Below are positions 1 through 8,558 of a stretch of DNA of 28,855 nt, piece by piece. The DNA is taken from contig JBMFJH010000021.1 of the NCBI GenBank assembly GCA_049973945.1, positions 1 to 28,855 of the forward strand, in the 5' to 3' direction. Position 1 is the stretch's first letter. Every line of letters begins with the position of its first letter. Position numbers and translations under genes: made by a program. This stretch comes from Acd1 sp049973945. GTDB lineage: Archaea; Thermoproteota; Thermoprotei_A; Sulfolobales; Sulfolobaceae. Under the pieces are notes generated by a model that searched no databases, had not been told where the DNA came from, and saw nothing but the letters and a program-made list of their open reading frames with translations.

Positions 1-885
1 TTCAAGGCCGGAGAGGTCGGGGTTGGGCACTACGCGAACGCTGTCAAGCTCGGGGACTACTACCTCTCGATCCACGTCGACGGGGTTGTGACGAAGACCC
101 CCCTGGCCCTACAGACGGGGATAATCGAGCCCGTGGCCCAGGACTGCCTCGCGATGAACACTAACGACCTGGCCTGCGTCGGCTCTAAGCCGTTAATCGC
201 GGTCGACTACCTCGCCCTCGAGAGGCCCAACGACGAGCTAGTGTCCAGGGTCATGAAGGGGCTTAAGGAAGCCGCCGAGAGGGCCGAAGTCCTGATCCTG
301 GGCGGAGAAACAGCGGTGATGCCCGGAGTGATCACGGGCTTCGACCTGGCATGCACTGTTGTAGGAGTCTCGGAGAAGCTTATAGTGGGGAGCGAGGTCA
401 AGCCGGGCGACGTTATAATAGGCCTGAGGAGCAGCGGGCCCCACAGCAACGGCTACTCCCTAATTAGAAGACTAATAAACGAGGGGAAGTTATCGCTCAA
501 GGACTACGCCGAGGACTTAATGAAGCCCACGAAGTTCTACCACAAGGCGGTGCTTTCCGTTATCGACAAGGTCAAGGGCGCCGCCCACATAACGGGAGGG
601 GCTTACACGAAAGTGACGAGGGTCACCAAGCACAAGGTCAGGCTCGAGCTCCCCGAGCCCCCCGAGGTCTTCAAGGCCATTGAGAGGGCCGGGGTTCCTG
701 AAGACGAGATGTACAGGGTGTTCAACATGGGGATCGGGATGCTCCTCTTCGTTGCCAAAGAGGATTTAGACGAAGTGATGAGGGAGCTGAAGAAGTGGGA
801 CGAGCCGTTGGTCGTCGGGAGGGTCGAGGAGGGAGAGGGGGTTTACGTCACCATATATAGGGGGAACACCTACAGGCTGGCCTGA
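1..885 (+). CDS. purM: Phosphoribosylformylglycinamidine cyclo-ligase (AIR synthetase), 5'-truncated by window edge
   Basis: PurM closes the imidazole ring of purine biosynthesis, converting FGAM to AIR with ATP in the cytoplasm. The frame is open from base 1 to a TGA at 883-885, giving 294 codons. The usual length is about 330, so roughly 35 N-terminal residues lie outside the window. Family motifs are present in order: DGVVTK, the NDLACVG segment, GGETAVMPG (the Mg/ATP site region), SSGPHSNGYS, AHITGG and MYRVFNMGIGM near the C-terminus. The GTG at 88 is inside the protein and is not the start. No operon partner is visible downstream: 114 bp separate it from the next gene, which has its own TATA box. 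Confidence 0.93.
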   Translation, partial: FKAGEVGVGHYANAVKLGDYYLSIHVDGVVTKTPLALQTGIIEPVAQDCLAMNTNDLACVGSKPLIAVDYLALERPNDELVSRVMKGLKEAAERAEVLILGGETAVMPGVITGFDLACTVVGVSEKLIVGSEVKPGDVIIGLRSSGPHSNGYSLIRRLINEGKLSLKDYAEDLMKPTKFYHKAVLSVIDKVKGAAHITGGAYTKVTRVTKHKVRLELPEPPEVFKAIERAGVPEDEMYRVFNMGIGMLLFVAKEDLDEVMRELKKWDEPLVVGRVEEGEGVYVTIYRGNTYRLA

Positions 886-942
886 TTTTCGTTTGATGTT
901 ATTAGAACCTGTTCGAATATCCCTTGAAAAAGTACGAGAACA

Positions 943-974
943 GTTACGGGAGTAACACCATAAGTCCTTAAATA
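943..974 (+). promoter_or_regulatory. Promoter of the HTH/zinc-finger gene with a small inverted repeat upstream
   Basis: A TATA-like CTTAAATA lies at 967-974, centred about 29 nt before the GTG at 1000, the spacing expected for a leaderless archaeal transcript. Just upstream, GTTAC (943-947) and GTAAC (952-956) form a 5-bp inverted repeat around GGGA. It sits where a regulator could touch the BRE/TATA. The repeat is short and could be chance. Confidence 0.4.
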
Positions 975-999
975 GTGAAGCGATTGTACTACCCCTCTA

Positions 1000-1462
1000 G
1001 TGACCCGAATGAAGAAGACGGATACGAAAGCCCTAGTAAGCTACGTGGCTCTAAAGATACTGGGCGGCAGCGACTACATCCTGGAGGCCCTGAAGGAGTA
1101 CTTAGTTGAGGGCGAGGGCCCCGCCACGGTCGCCTACAAGTACGGGATATCAAAGCACCAGCTCAGGGGATACGCCCAGAGGATCATTGAGAAGAGCGGC
1201 AGCGAGCAGAAGGCGAGGAAAGTTCTGCCTATCCTTATAGAGATCTCGCAGGGCGTCGAACCTATCGTTGTCAGGAAAGGGAGAGAGCTATACGTGCAAG
1301 CTCTGCAACGCGGAGCTGACGAGGGACGACGCCGAGGACCACGTCAGGAAGGAGCACAAGGACATCCTCAACGCCGCCATAGCCCAGATGCTCACGAGGC
1401 TCGAAGAAGTGAAGCAGAGGCTGTTGGCCCAGAGGTCCGTAATACTCACGGCCGCCCAGTAA
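1000..1462 (+). CDS. HTH plus C2H2-like zinc-finger protein, reading frame interrupted near 1275-1285
   Basis: The first part (GTG 1000, or ATG 1009) encodes about 90 residues with a helix-turn-helix look (TVAYKYGISKHQLRGYAQRI), suggesting a DNA-binding protein. From about 1283 the sensible protein continues in the +1 frame: SYTCKLCNAEL, then H-x4-H (HVRKEH), then a helical tail ending at TAA 1460-1462. In the original frame the sequence turns into Arg/Gly-rich out-of-frame translation and runs by chance into the next gene. Joining the two frames at AAAGGG gives RKGESYTCKLC and a protein of about 153 residues. The join could be a sequencing error in AAAGGG, a real mutation, programmed +1 frameshifting, or re-initiation at TTG 1268. 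The exact biological role is unknown. Confidence 0.6.
1268..1462 (+). CDS. Zinc-finger portion, possibly translated separately from TTG 1268
   Basis: This 64-codon frame holds C-x2-C (CKLC) followed by HVRKEH, a zinc-finger-like set of ligands, and a charged C-terminal helix. It is open only from base 1241, after a TAG at 1238, so it cannot extend much further upstream. TTG at 1268 could serve as a coupled start. A frameshifted continuation of the upstream HTH protein seems more likely. No clear GGTGA site precedes the TTG. Confidence 0.4.
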   Translation: MSGKGESYTCKLCNAELTRDDAEDHVRKEHKDILNAAIAQMLTRLEEVKQRLLAQRSVILTAAQ

Positions 1463-1472
1463 CCTTAATAAA

Positions 1473-1482
1473 TCTTTTCTTT
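1473..1482 (+). terminator. Oligo-T-rich terminator after the zinc-finger gene
   Basis: TCTTTTCTTT begins 10 bases after the stop at 1462. Archaeal RNA polymerase commonly stops at such T-rich tracts. No hairpin is visible. Confidence 0.35.
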
Positions 1483-1524
1483 AAAAGGGTTCCTTCCTTT
1501 TATCGAAAGTCATATCAGTTTGAC

Positions 1525-1533
1525 TTTAATAAA
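1525..1533 (+). promoter_or_regulatory. TATA box of the ribbon-helix-helix gene
   Basis: TTTAATAAA is centred 26 nt before ATG 1555. This predicts a leaderless transcript and shows that the 53-residue protein has its own promoter rather than being the tail of the upstream frame. Confidence 0.55.
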
Positions 1534-1554
1534 CCCCCTATACAATCTTTCTCA

Positions 1555-1716
1555 ATGACGAAATCGGTCGTGAGTTTTAGGCTACCAGAAAACTACGTTT
1601 ACTTGATGGACGAGATAGTTAAGGGCGAGCAGTACAAGAGCAGGAAGGAGCTCATCATGGAGGCCGTGAAGTTCTTTGTGACAAAATCGCAAGGCTACGT
1701 TGTGACAAAGCCTTAA
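1555..1716 (+). CDS. Small ribbon-helix-helix (CopG-type) DNA-binding protein
   Basis: A 53-residue protein with the ribbon-helix-helix layout: an N-terminal strand SVVSFRLPE, helix 1 around YVYLMDEIVK, a turn containing SRKELI, and helix 2 ELIMEAVKFFV. RHH proteins act as dimers, placing the strand pair in the DNA major groove, and are usually repressors or antitoxin-like regulators. ATG 1555 is chosen because a TATA box lies 26 nt upstream and the fold begins immediately after it. No toxin gene is adjacent, so an antitoxin role is not supported. The target is unknown. It sits directly upstream of the arginine operon, which makes that operon one possible target, but this is only positional inference. 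Confidence 0.8.
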   Translation: MTKSVVSFRLPENYVYLMDEIVKGEQYKSRKELIMEAVKFFVTKSQGYVVTKP

Positions 1717-1760
1717 CCTTCTCTTTCTTAAGAACTCCCTACTTTTACGTCACCGTTTCC

Positions 1761-1791
1761 TTTATAACTCTTGCTAGTTTGTCTCGCGAGA
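1761..1791 (+). promoter_or_regulatory. Promoter of the arginine/carbamoyl-phosphate operon with a palindrome at the start site
   Basis: TTTATAAC (1761-1768) is centred about 30 nt before ATG 1795. The perfect 10-bp palindrome TCTCGCGAGA (1782-1791) covers the expected transcription start, just before the ATG. A protein bound there would block initiation, so it is a candidate operator. The T-rich stretch 1717-1730 just upstream could end the preceding transcript. Confidence 0.5.
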
Positions 1792-1794
1792 GTC

Positions 1795-2976
1795 ATGCAG
1801 CCTGAAAAGATAGTCCTGTCTTACTCTGGCGGTCTCGACACGACCGTCGCGATAAGGTGGTTGAAGGAGAAGTTCAACGCTGACGTAATCACCGTGACTG
1901 TGGACGTGGGTCAGCCTGAGGACTTCAAGGCGTTGGAGGAGAGGGCTAAGGTAGCCGGGGCGACGAGGCACTATTTGATCGACGCGAAGAGGGAGTTCGC
2001 CGAGAGGTTCGTCGCCCCAGCGATAAAGATGAACGCCCTCTACGAGGACGTTTACCCCTTGAGTACTGCCTTAGCGAGGCCTTTGATAGCTGAAAAGGTC
2101 GTCGAGGTCGCGAGGAAGGAGGGAACGACTTACGTGGCCCACGGCTCGACCTCCAAGGGGAACGACCAGGTGAGGTTCGACTTAACGATCATGACACTCA
2201 TGCCGGAAGCTACGATCATAGCCCCCGCCAGGATCTGGAAGATGACCAGGGAGGACGAGGTAGCCTATGCAAGGCAGAGGGGGATCCCCATGAAAACGGA
2301 GAGCTCGAAGTTCAGCATCGACGAGAACCTCTGGGGGAGGTCGATAGAGGGGGACGTGATAAGCGACCCCTCGGTTCCAGTTCCGGAGGAGGCCTTCGAG
2401 TGGACGAGGAGGAAGAACCAGGGCAAGGCGGTTGTCGAAGTGGAGTTCGACAAGGGAGTCCCCGTCGCGGTGGACGGGAGGAAAATGGACCTAGTTGAAC
2501 TAGTCAGGTACCTTAATAGTTACTTGGGCTCCTACGGCTTCGGGAGGGTCGAACACCTGGAGAACAGGGTGGTGGGGTTCAAGTCCAGGGAGGTCTACGA
2601 AGTCCCCGCTGCCCTCGCCTTGATTTACTCCCACAAAGACCTCGAGAAGACCGTTTACACGCCCAGGGAGCTCAGGTTCAAGAGGCTGATCGACCAGGAG
2701 TGGGCCGACCTCGTCTACCAGGGCCTTTGGTTTGAGCCCCTCAGGGAGGAGATCCAGAGGTTGGGGGACGACATGAACAGGTGGGTGACCGGCACGGTCA
2801 AGTTCGAGGTAGACGGCTCAGGCTTCAGGATATTGGGTAGGTCGAGCCCCTACTCGCCGTTCAGCGAGAAGATCGCGAGCTACAACAAGGGCTGGTACCC
2901 GAGCGACGAGCAGGCCAGGGGCTTCATAGAGATCTGGGGGATGCACTCCCTCCTGGCCAACAGGGTGAGGAAGTAG
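1795..2976 (+). CDS. argG: Argininosuccinate synthase
   Basis: ArgG condenses citrulline with aspartate using ATP to form argininosuccinate, the penultimate arginine step. The N-terminal PP-loop SYSGGLDTT (residues 9-17) binds ATP. HGSTSKGNDQVRFD and later conserved segments (ENLWGRS, SPYSPFS) match the family. From ATG 1795 the protein has 393 residues, normal for archaeal ArgG. A TTG at 1771 would extend it by eight residues, but TTG 1771 lies almost on the TATA box, so ATG 1795 is the better start. It is the first gene of the operon. Its stop overlaps the argH start by one base. Confidence 0.97.
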   Translation: MQPEKIVLSYSGGLDTTVAIRWLKEKFNADVITVTVDVGQPEDFKALEERAKVAGATRHYLIDAKREFAERFVAPAIKMNALYEDVYPLSTALARPLIAEKVVEVARKEGTTYVAHGSTSKGNDQVRFDLTIMTLMPEATIIAPARIWKMTREDEVAYARQRGIPMKTESSKFSIDENLWGRSIEGDVISDPSVPVPEEAFEWTRRKNQGKAVVEVEFDKGVPVAVDGRKMDLVELVRYLNSYLGSYGFGRVEHLENRVVGFKSREVYEVPAALALIYSHKDLEKTVYTPRELRFKRLIDQEWADLVYQGLWFEPLREEIQRLGDDMNRWVTGTVKFEVDGSGFRILGRSSPYSPFSEKIASYNKGWYPSDEQARGFIEIWGMHSLLANRVRK

Positions 2977-4316
2977 TGCTCTACAGGGACTGGAAGGCAG
3001 ACGAAGTGGTGAAGTACACCTCCTCGACGGAGCAAGACAGGGAGATCCTTGAGGAGGTAAAGCTGACCCTAAAGGCCCACGTCGTCGAGCTCTACCTTTC
3101 GGGCTACATTAGCAGGGAGACCGCTTCCAGGCTACTCAGGTCGATAAACTCCTTCAGGGAGCTGCCGGAAGGCTACGAGGACGTGCACGAGGCTTTAGAG
3201 GACTACCTCATAAAGACCCTGGGAGACGAGGGCGGTTGGATAGGGCTAGCGAGGAGCAGGAACGACCACGTGGCGACCGCACTTAGGCTGAAGGTTAGGG
3301 CCCTCCTCCTCGACCTGCTCGAAGACCTCCTCGACTTCAGGTCTCAGCTCTTGGACAGGGCTGAGGCCGAGAAGGAGACCCTGTTCCCCGTGTACACCCA
3401 CTTCCAGCCAGCCCAGCCAAGCACTTTCGGGCACTACCTGAGCTATATTGAAGAGGAAATAGCCTCCAGGTGGTCTCTGGGATTAGCGGCGCTTAAGAAC
3501 GTCAACAGGTCTCCCCTCGGCTCAGGAGCGATAGTGGGGACGAACGCGAAGATAGACAGGCAGAGGGAAGCTAAGCTGTTGGGCTTCTCTGAACCGATCC
3601 TCAACACGATTTCAGGTTCTGGGAGCAGGGCTGACCTGATAGACGCGGTCTACTTCTCTACTTCCCTACTCACAGTTTACTCTAGGGTGGCGGAAGACCT
3701 GATCCTGCTGTCCTCCAAGTTCACGGGCTTCATAGAGCTCCCGGACAGCCACGTGAGCACCAGCAGCCTGATGCCCCAGAAGAGGAACGCGGTGACCATG
3801 GAAGTCCTCAGGGCGAGGGCCTCCCTTTGCCAAGGCGAGCTCCTCGGAGTAATGGCCACCTATAAGGCCCTCCCTTCGGGCTACAACCTGGACATGCAGG
3901 AGATGAACCCCGCGTACTTCAAGTGCCTGAGGGAGGCGTCAGTAGCGACCTTCGTCCTGAGCTCCGCCATCAAGGGCATGAAGGTGAAGGGCAAGGAGCT
4001 CGACCCTGAGACCCTGTCTACTGACGAGGCCGAACTTCAAGCAATCAAGGGAGTCCCGTACAGAAAAGCTTATAAGGAGATAGCTCAGAAGGTGAGAGCG
4101 GGCTTATACAGGCCTTCAATTTCTTTCAATCAATCCATAGAAATGAAATCGGTCTTAGGGAGTCCGAACCCCTCACAGTTGCAGAAGGCTATAGAACTAC
4201 AAAGGGAAAGGTTACTGAAGGACAAGCAAGCACTAGAGGTTCTGAAGTCCTCCATCAACGAGGGCCTAGCGTCGCTCAAGGTGATAGAAGATGACTTATT
4301 GCAAGAGGGGGACTAA
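2976..4316 (+). CDS. argH: Argininosuccinate lyase
   Basis: ArgH splits argininosuccinate into arginine and fumarate, the last step of the pathway. It belongs to the fumarase/aspartase superfamily. SRNDHVATALRL (substrate-binding region), YTHFQPAQP and the flexible signature loop TSSLMPQKRNA are visible. The common MPQKxNP here ends in Ala instead of Pro, a mild departure. The length is 446 residues, as usual. The GTG start at 2976 shares one base with the argG TAG and is preceded by GGTGAGG at 2964-2970, a good ribosome-binding site. Translation is therefore probably coupled to argG. Confidence 0.96.
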   Translation: MLYRDWKADEVVKYTSSTEQDREILEEVKLTLKAHVVELYLSGYISRETASRLLRSINSFRELPEGYEDVHEALEDYLIKTLGDEGGWIGLARSRNDHVATALRLKVRALLLDLLEDLLDFRSQLLDRAEAEKETLFPVYTHFQPAQPSTFGHYLSYIEEEIASRWSLGLAALKNVNRSPLGSGAIVGTNAKIDRQREAKLLGFSEPILNTISGSGSRADLIDAVYFSTSLLTVYSRVAEDLILLSSKFTGFIELPDSHVSTSSLMPQKRNAVTMEVLRARASLCQGELLGVMATYKALPSGYNLDMQEMNPAYFKCLREASVATFVLSSAIKGMKVKGKELDPETLSTDEAELQAIKGVPYRKAYKEIAQKVRAGLYRPSISFNQSIEMKSVLGSPNPSQLQKAIELQRERLLKDKQALEVLKSSINEGLASLKVIEDDLLQEGD

Positions 4317-5412
4317 GGGCTACCTTTACCTCGAGGACGGCACGTTAATTGAGGGCTGTGGCTTCGGATCTCACGGCGTCAGGGCGGGGGAAGTCGTTTT
4401 CACCACAGCCATGAACGGCTACCCCGAGTCGCTCACTGACCCCTCCTACAGGGGGCAAATACTGGTCATCACTCACCCCTTAGTCGGCAACTACGGGGTT
4501 CCCAAGAAGGAGGAGGTTGAGGGAATACTCACGAACTTCGAGTCCGAGAGGATTCAGGTCGCAGGGCTAGTAGTGGCAGAAGAGACGGAGCCCTACAAGT
4601 GGAACTCCGCTATATCTTTGCACGAGTGGCTCAAGAGCGAGGGCGTCCCCGGCCTCAGCGACGTGGACACGAGGGCCATAGTGAAGAGGGTGAGGAACAA
4701 GGGCGTCATGATGGGCGTGATCTCCTCGGGCTACGAGTTCGAAGACCCCAAGAAGTTCCTCGAGAAGAAGTACGACGAGATAGACTTCACCGAGTTCACC
4801 TCCCCTAAGGAGCCCATCGTCCACAGGAACAAGAGCGATAAGGTAATAGTGGTAGTAGATTGTGGCATCAAGCACGGGATTCTTTACGCCCTTTACCAGA
4901 AGCTCGGCTACACGATAGTGAGGCTCCCCTGCAAGACTTCAGCGGACAAAGTCATGGAGTTCAACCCAGTTGGAGTACTCTTCAGCAACGGCCCGGGCAA
5001 CCCCAACCTCCTGAAGGAGCCCATCGAGACGTATAGGGCCCTGGTCGAGTACGGGGTTCCGATTCTCGGCATTTGTTTAGGCCACCAGATCGGCACGATA
5101 GCCTTGGGCGGGAAGGTCAGGAAGATGAAGTTCGGCCACAGGGCGGTCAACAAGCCAGTGGTGGACGTGACCAACAACTCCTGCTACATTTCGACCCACA
5201 ACCACGGCTACGCAGTCCTGAACAAGGAGGACTTGCCCCACGGGGCCAAGCTCTGGTTCGTGAACCCAGACGACGGCACTATAGAGGGCTGGTACCACGA
5301 GAAGTACAAGATACTCTCGGTTCAGTTCCACCCCGAGGCCAGGCCCGGCCCGTGGGACACGACCTGGGTCTTCGACAAGTTCGGGAAGCTCATCGAAGGG
5401 GTGAGGGCGTGA
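4291..5412 (+). CDS. carA: Carbamoyl-phosphate synthase small (glutaminase) subunit
   Basis: CarA releases ammonia from glutamine and channels it to CarB for carbamoyl phosphate synthesis, feeding arginine and pyrimidine pathways. The N-terminal CPSase small-chain domain begins at GYLYLEDGT. The C-terminal class I glutamine amidotransferase domain has the nucleophile Cys262 in GICLGHQ and His347/Glu349 in VQFHPEA. The length is 373 residues. ATG 4291 overlaps the end of argH by 26 bases and is preceded by GGTGAT at 4280-4285, five bases away, which decides this start. It ends in a four-base GTGA overlap with carB. Confidence 0.96.
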   Translation: MTYCKRGTKGYLYLEDGTLIEGCGFGSHGVRAGEVVFTTAMNGYPESLTDPSYRGQILVITHPLVGNYGVPKKEEVEGILTNFESERIQVAGLVVAEETEPYKWNSAISLHEWLKSEGVPGLSDVDTRAIVKRVRNKGVMMGVISSGYEFEDPKKFLEKKYDEIDFTEFTSPKEPIVHRNKSDKVIVVVDCGIKHGILYALYQKLGYTIVRLPCKTSADKVMEFNPVGVLFSNGPGNPNLLKEPIETYRALVEYGVPILGICLGHQIGTIALGGKVRKMKFGHRAVNKPVVDVTNNSCYISTHNHGYAVLNKEDLPHGAKLWFVNPDDGTIEGWYHEKYKILSVQFHPEARPGPWDTTWVFDKFGKLIEGVRA

Positions 5413-8400
5413 GGGAGAGCGTAAAGAAGGTACTAGTTATCGGTTCTGGCCCCATAAAGATCGCCGAGGCGGCCGAGTTCGACTACTCCGGCTCCCAAGC
5501 CCTGAAGGCGTTGAAGGAGGAGGGCATCCAGACAGTCCTGGTGAGCTCCAACATTGCGACGATACAGACGACCTACAAGATGACTGACAAGCTCTACATG
5601 ATCCCCGTCGCCTGGTGGGCGATAGAGAAGGTGATCGAGAGGGAGAGGCCCGACGGGATCCTGGTGGGCTTCGGAGGGCAGACCGCTCTAAACGCGGGAG
5701 TCGACCTCTGGAAGAACGGGGTTCTGCAGAGGTACGGCGTGAAGGTCCTGGGGACTCCGATAAGGGGGATAGAGAGGGCCCTGAGCAGGGAGAAGTTCAG
5801 GGAGACCATGATTCAGGTAGGTTTACCAGTTCCCCCGAGCGGCTCTGCACAGAGCGAGGAGGAGGCGGTGAAGCTCGCCAAGGAGATAGGCTTCCCAGTA
5901 ATGGTAAGGGTCAGCTTCAACCTGGGAGGCAGGGGCTCGACCGTCGCCTGGAACGAGGAGCAGTTGAGGAGGGACATCAGGAGGGCGTTCGCCCAGAGCT
6001 ACATAGGGGAAGTGCTCATCGAGAAGTACCTCTACCACTGGAAGGAGCTGGAGTACGAGGTAATGAGGGACTACAAGGGCAACTCCGCAGTCATAGCCTG
6101 TATAGAGAACCTCGACCCGATGGGAGTTCACACTGGGGAAAGCACGGTAATCTCGCCCTGCCAGACCCTGGACAACTACGAGTACCAGGAGATGAGGACT
6201 AGGTCGATGAAGGTCGCAGAGTCCATAGAGCTAATTGGGGAGTGCAACGTCCAGTTCGCCCTGAACCCCTACGGCAGGGATAACTACGTCATAGAGACCA
6301 ACCCCAGGATGTCGAGGTCTTCCGCGCTAGCCTCTAAGGTCACGGGATATCCCTTGGCCTACGTAGCGGCCAAGCTCGCCCTAGGCTACACCCTGCCTGA
6401 GGTCATAAACAGGGTGACCGGCTCCACCTGCGCCTGCTTCGAGCCGAGCCTCGACTACGTAGTGATCAAGATCCCCAGGTGGGACCTCCAGAAGTTCGAG
6501 AGGGTCGAGAACTCCGTCGGCACCGAGATGAAGAGCGTCGGCGAAGTCATGAGCATAGCCAGGTCGTTCGAGGAGGCGATTCAGAAGGCCGTGAGGATGC
6601 TAGACATAGGCGAGCCGGGAGTGGTGGGAGGCAAGATATACGAGTCCAACATGAGCAAGGAGGAGGCGTTACAGGCCCTTAGGGACAAGAGGCCCTACTG
6701 GTTCCTCTACGCCGCCAAGGCGTTGAAAGAGGGCGCAACTCCAGAAGACCTTTGGGACGCTTACGGCCTCGACATATTCTTCGGCAAGAAGCTGAAGGCC
6801 ATAGTCGACTTCTACGAGGAGCTGAAGAAGACGAAGAGGCTCGACAGGGACACCCTCCTCAAGGCGAAGAGGTTAGGCTTCAGCGACTACCAGATAGCTA
6901 AGGCAGTGGGGAAGACCGAGGAGGAGGTCAGGAAGCTGAGGATAGACTGGGGCATTGAGCCCAAGGTCAAGCAAATCGACACTTTGGCGGGAGAGTGGCC
7001 TGCAGTCACTAACTATCTCTACTTGACCTACAACGCGGCTGAGGACGACGTGGAGTTCTCCAACAGGCCGGACAAAGTCCTAGTCCTGGGCGCGGGCGGC
7101 TTCAGGATAGGGGTCTCTGTGGAGTTCGACTGGAGCACCGTCCTCACCAAGGACGCCCTGGAGAAGTACTACGGCGAGGTCGTGATGCTGAACTACAACC
7201 CTGAGACGGTCTCGACGGACTGGGACGTGAGCAGGAAGCTCTACTTCGACGAGATAAGCGTCGAGAGGATCCTCGACATCTACAGGAAGGAGAGGCCGAG
7301 GTACGTCCTGACCTACGCCGGTGGGCAACTCGGCAACAACGTGGCCAAGAAGCTAGAGGAAGCAGGAGTCCCCCTGTACGGCACGGCCGGCCACGCAGTG
7401 GACAACGCCGAGGACAGGGAGAAGTTCTCGAAGTTGCTTGACAGGCTGGGCATCAAACAGCCGCCCTGGGTCTCAGCGAAAAGCGAGGAAGAAGTCAGGA
7501 AGTTCGTCAACGAGGTGGGCTTCCCCGTACTGGTCAGGCCGAGCTACGTGCTCAGCGGAGCCGCGATGGACGTGGTCTACAGCGAGGAGGAGCTCTGGGC
7601 CTACATCAGGAGGGCGGCAGACGTCTCGCCCCAGCACCCCGTGGTGATCTCGAAGTTCTTGGACAACGCCATAGAGGCCGAGATAGACGCCGCCAGCGAC
7701 GGAAAGGGAGCGGTCGGCACAGTCCTGGAGCACGTGGAGGAGGCGGGAGTCCACAGCGGAGACGCCACAATGAGCATTCCCCACAGGCTCCTCAGCGACT
7801 CCGTAGTAAATCAAATGAAGGAGATAGCCCTTACCTTGGCCAGGGAGCTCAGGATAAGGGGGCCTTTCAACCTTCAGTTCGTGGTCGAGGACAACGTGCC
7901 CTACGTCATAGAGATGAACCTCAGGGTCTCGAGGTCGATGCCCTTCACGAGCAAGACCATAGGGATAAACCTCATGGAGAAGGCCGTAGAGGCTGTAGAG
8001 AAGGGCTTGGGGATCGATTACTTCTACCAGCCGAACATCAAGTGGTGGGGAGTAAAGAGCCCGCAGTTCTCCTGGGCCCAGCTCAAGGGCACCTACCCCT
8101 ACCTTTCCCCTGAAATGAAGAGCACTGGAGAGGCGGCGAGCTTCGGCTACACCTTCTACGACGCCCTACTCAAGAGCTGGCTCTCCGCCTCCCCCAACAG
8201 GCTACCGAAGGAGGACGAGTACGTGATAGTCTACGGCAAGAAGAACGTCGAGAGCTTGAGGCAGGCCTATGAGACCCTGAGGAAGGCGGGGTACAAGGTC
8301 TTGACTGTCAAGGGACTCGAGGCGGGGGACGAGGCGATAGATTACAGAGAGGCGGTGAACCTGGTGAGCTCGAGGAAGGTCGGCCTGGTCATAACCGACG

Positions 8401-8558
8401 GCAAGATGCCTGAGGTGGACTACGAGCTCAGGAGGACTACGGTCGACATGAACGTCCCGATAGTACTCAACGGGAAGTTAGGGAAGGAGGTTGCCGAAGC
8501 TATAAAAAGGAGAGAGATGAGTATTGTCGAGCTCAGGGAGCTAGGGGCAGGTATATGA
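5409..8558 (+). CDS. carB: Carbamoyl-phosphate synthase large subunit
   Basis: CarB makes carbamoyl phosphate from ammonia, bicarbonate and two ATP. The protein has 1049 residues and the usual internal duplication: an N-terminal ATP-grasp half starting VKKVLVIGSGPIKIAEAAEFDY, and a second half whose matching start is VLVLGAGGFRIGVSVEFDW. Each half has the NPR/NLR-type end of the grasp domain (ETNPRMSRSS and EMNLRVSRS). The C-terminal 110 or so residues form an MGS-like allosteric domain (ELRRTTVDMNVPIVLN). Although the frame is open from 5073, the start is GTG 5409. It overlaps the carA stop by four bases, has GGTGAGG just before it, and begins at the conserved N-terminus. Confidence 0.97.
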   Translation: MRESVKKVLVIGSGPIKIAEAAEFDYSGSQALKALKEEGIQTVLVSSNIATIQTTYKMTDKLYMIPVAWWAIEKVIERERPDGILVGFGGQTALNAGVDLWKNGVLQRYGVKVLGTPIRGIERALSREKFRETMIQVGLPVPPSGSAQSEEEAVKLAKEIGFPVMVRVSFNLGGRGSTVAWNEEQLRRDIRRAFAQSYIGEVLIEKYLYHWKELEYEVMRDYKGNSAVIACIENLDPMGVHTGESTVISPCQTLDNYEYQEMRTRSMKVAESIELIGECNVQFALNPYGRDNYVIETNPRMSRSSALASKVTGYPLAYVAAKLALGYTLPEVINRVTGSTCACFEPSLDYVVIKIPRWDLQKFERVENSVGTEMKSVGEVMSIARSFEEAIQKAVRMLDIGEPGVVGGKIYESNMSKEEALQALRDKRPYWFLYAAKALKEGATPEDLWDAYGLDIFFGKKLKAIVDFYEELKKTKRLDRDTLLKAKRLGFSDYQIAKAVGKTEEEVRKLRIDWGIEPKVKQIDTLAGEWPAVTNYLYLTYNAAEDDVEFSNRPDKVLVLGAGGFRIGVSVEFDWSTVLTKDALEKYYGEVVMLNYNPETVSTDWDVSRKLYFDEISVERILDIYRKERPRYVLTYAGGQLGNNVAKKLEEAGVPLYGTAGHAVDNAEDREKFSKLLDRLGIKQPPWVSAKSEEEVRKFVNEVGFPVLVRPSYVLSGAAMDVVYSEEELWAYIRRAADVSPQHPVVISKFLDNAIEAEIDAASDGKGAVGTVLEHVEEAGVHSGDATMSIPHRLLSDSVVNQMKEIALTLARELRIRGPFNLQFVVEDNVPYVIEMNLRVSRSMPFTSKTIGINLMEKAVEAVEKGLGIDYFYQPNIKWWGVKSPQFSWAQLKGTYPYLSPEMKSTGEAASFGYTFYDALLKSWLSASPNRLPKEDEYVIVYGKKNVESLRQAYETLRKAGYKVLTVKGLEAGDEAIDYREAVNLVSSRKVGLVITDGKMPEVDYELRRTTVDMNVPIVLNGKLGKEVAEAIKRREMSIVELRELGAGI

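Noticed and set aside
900..925. TTCGAAT as part of a tRNA gene after purM
   Set aside because: The flanking bases do not form a T stem, and no other tRNA arms are found.
1280..1716. A single 238-residue protein fusing the HTH part to the ribbon-helix-helix protein
   Set aside because: The middle is Arg/Gly-rich out-of-frame translation of the zinc-finger segment and of intergenic DNA. The RHH gene has its own TATA box and ATG.
5073..5408. N-terminal extension of CarB
   Set aside because: It is the carA gene read in another frame. The GTG 5409 start has a ribosome-binding site and the conserved CarB N-terminus.
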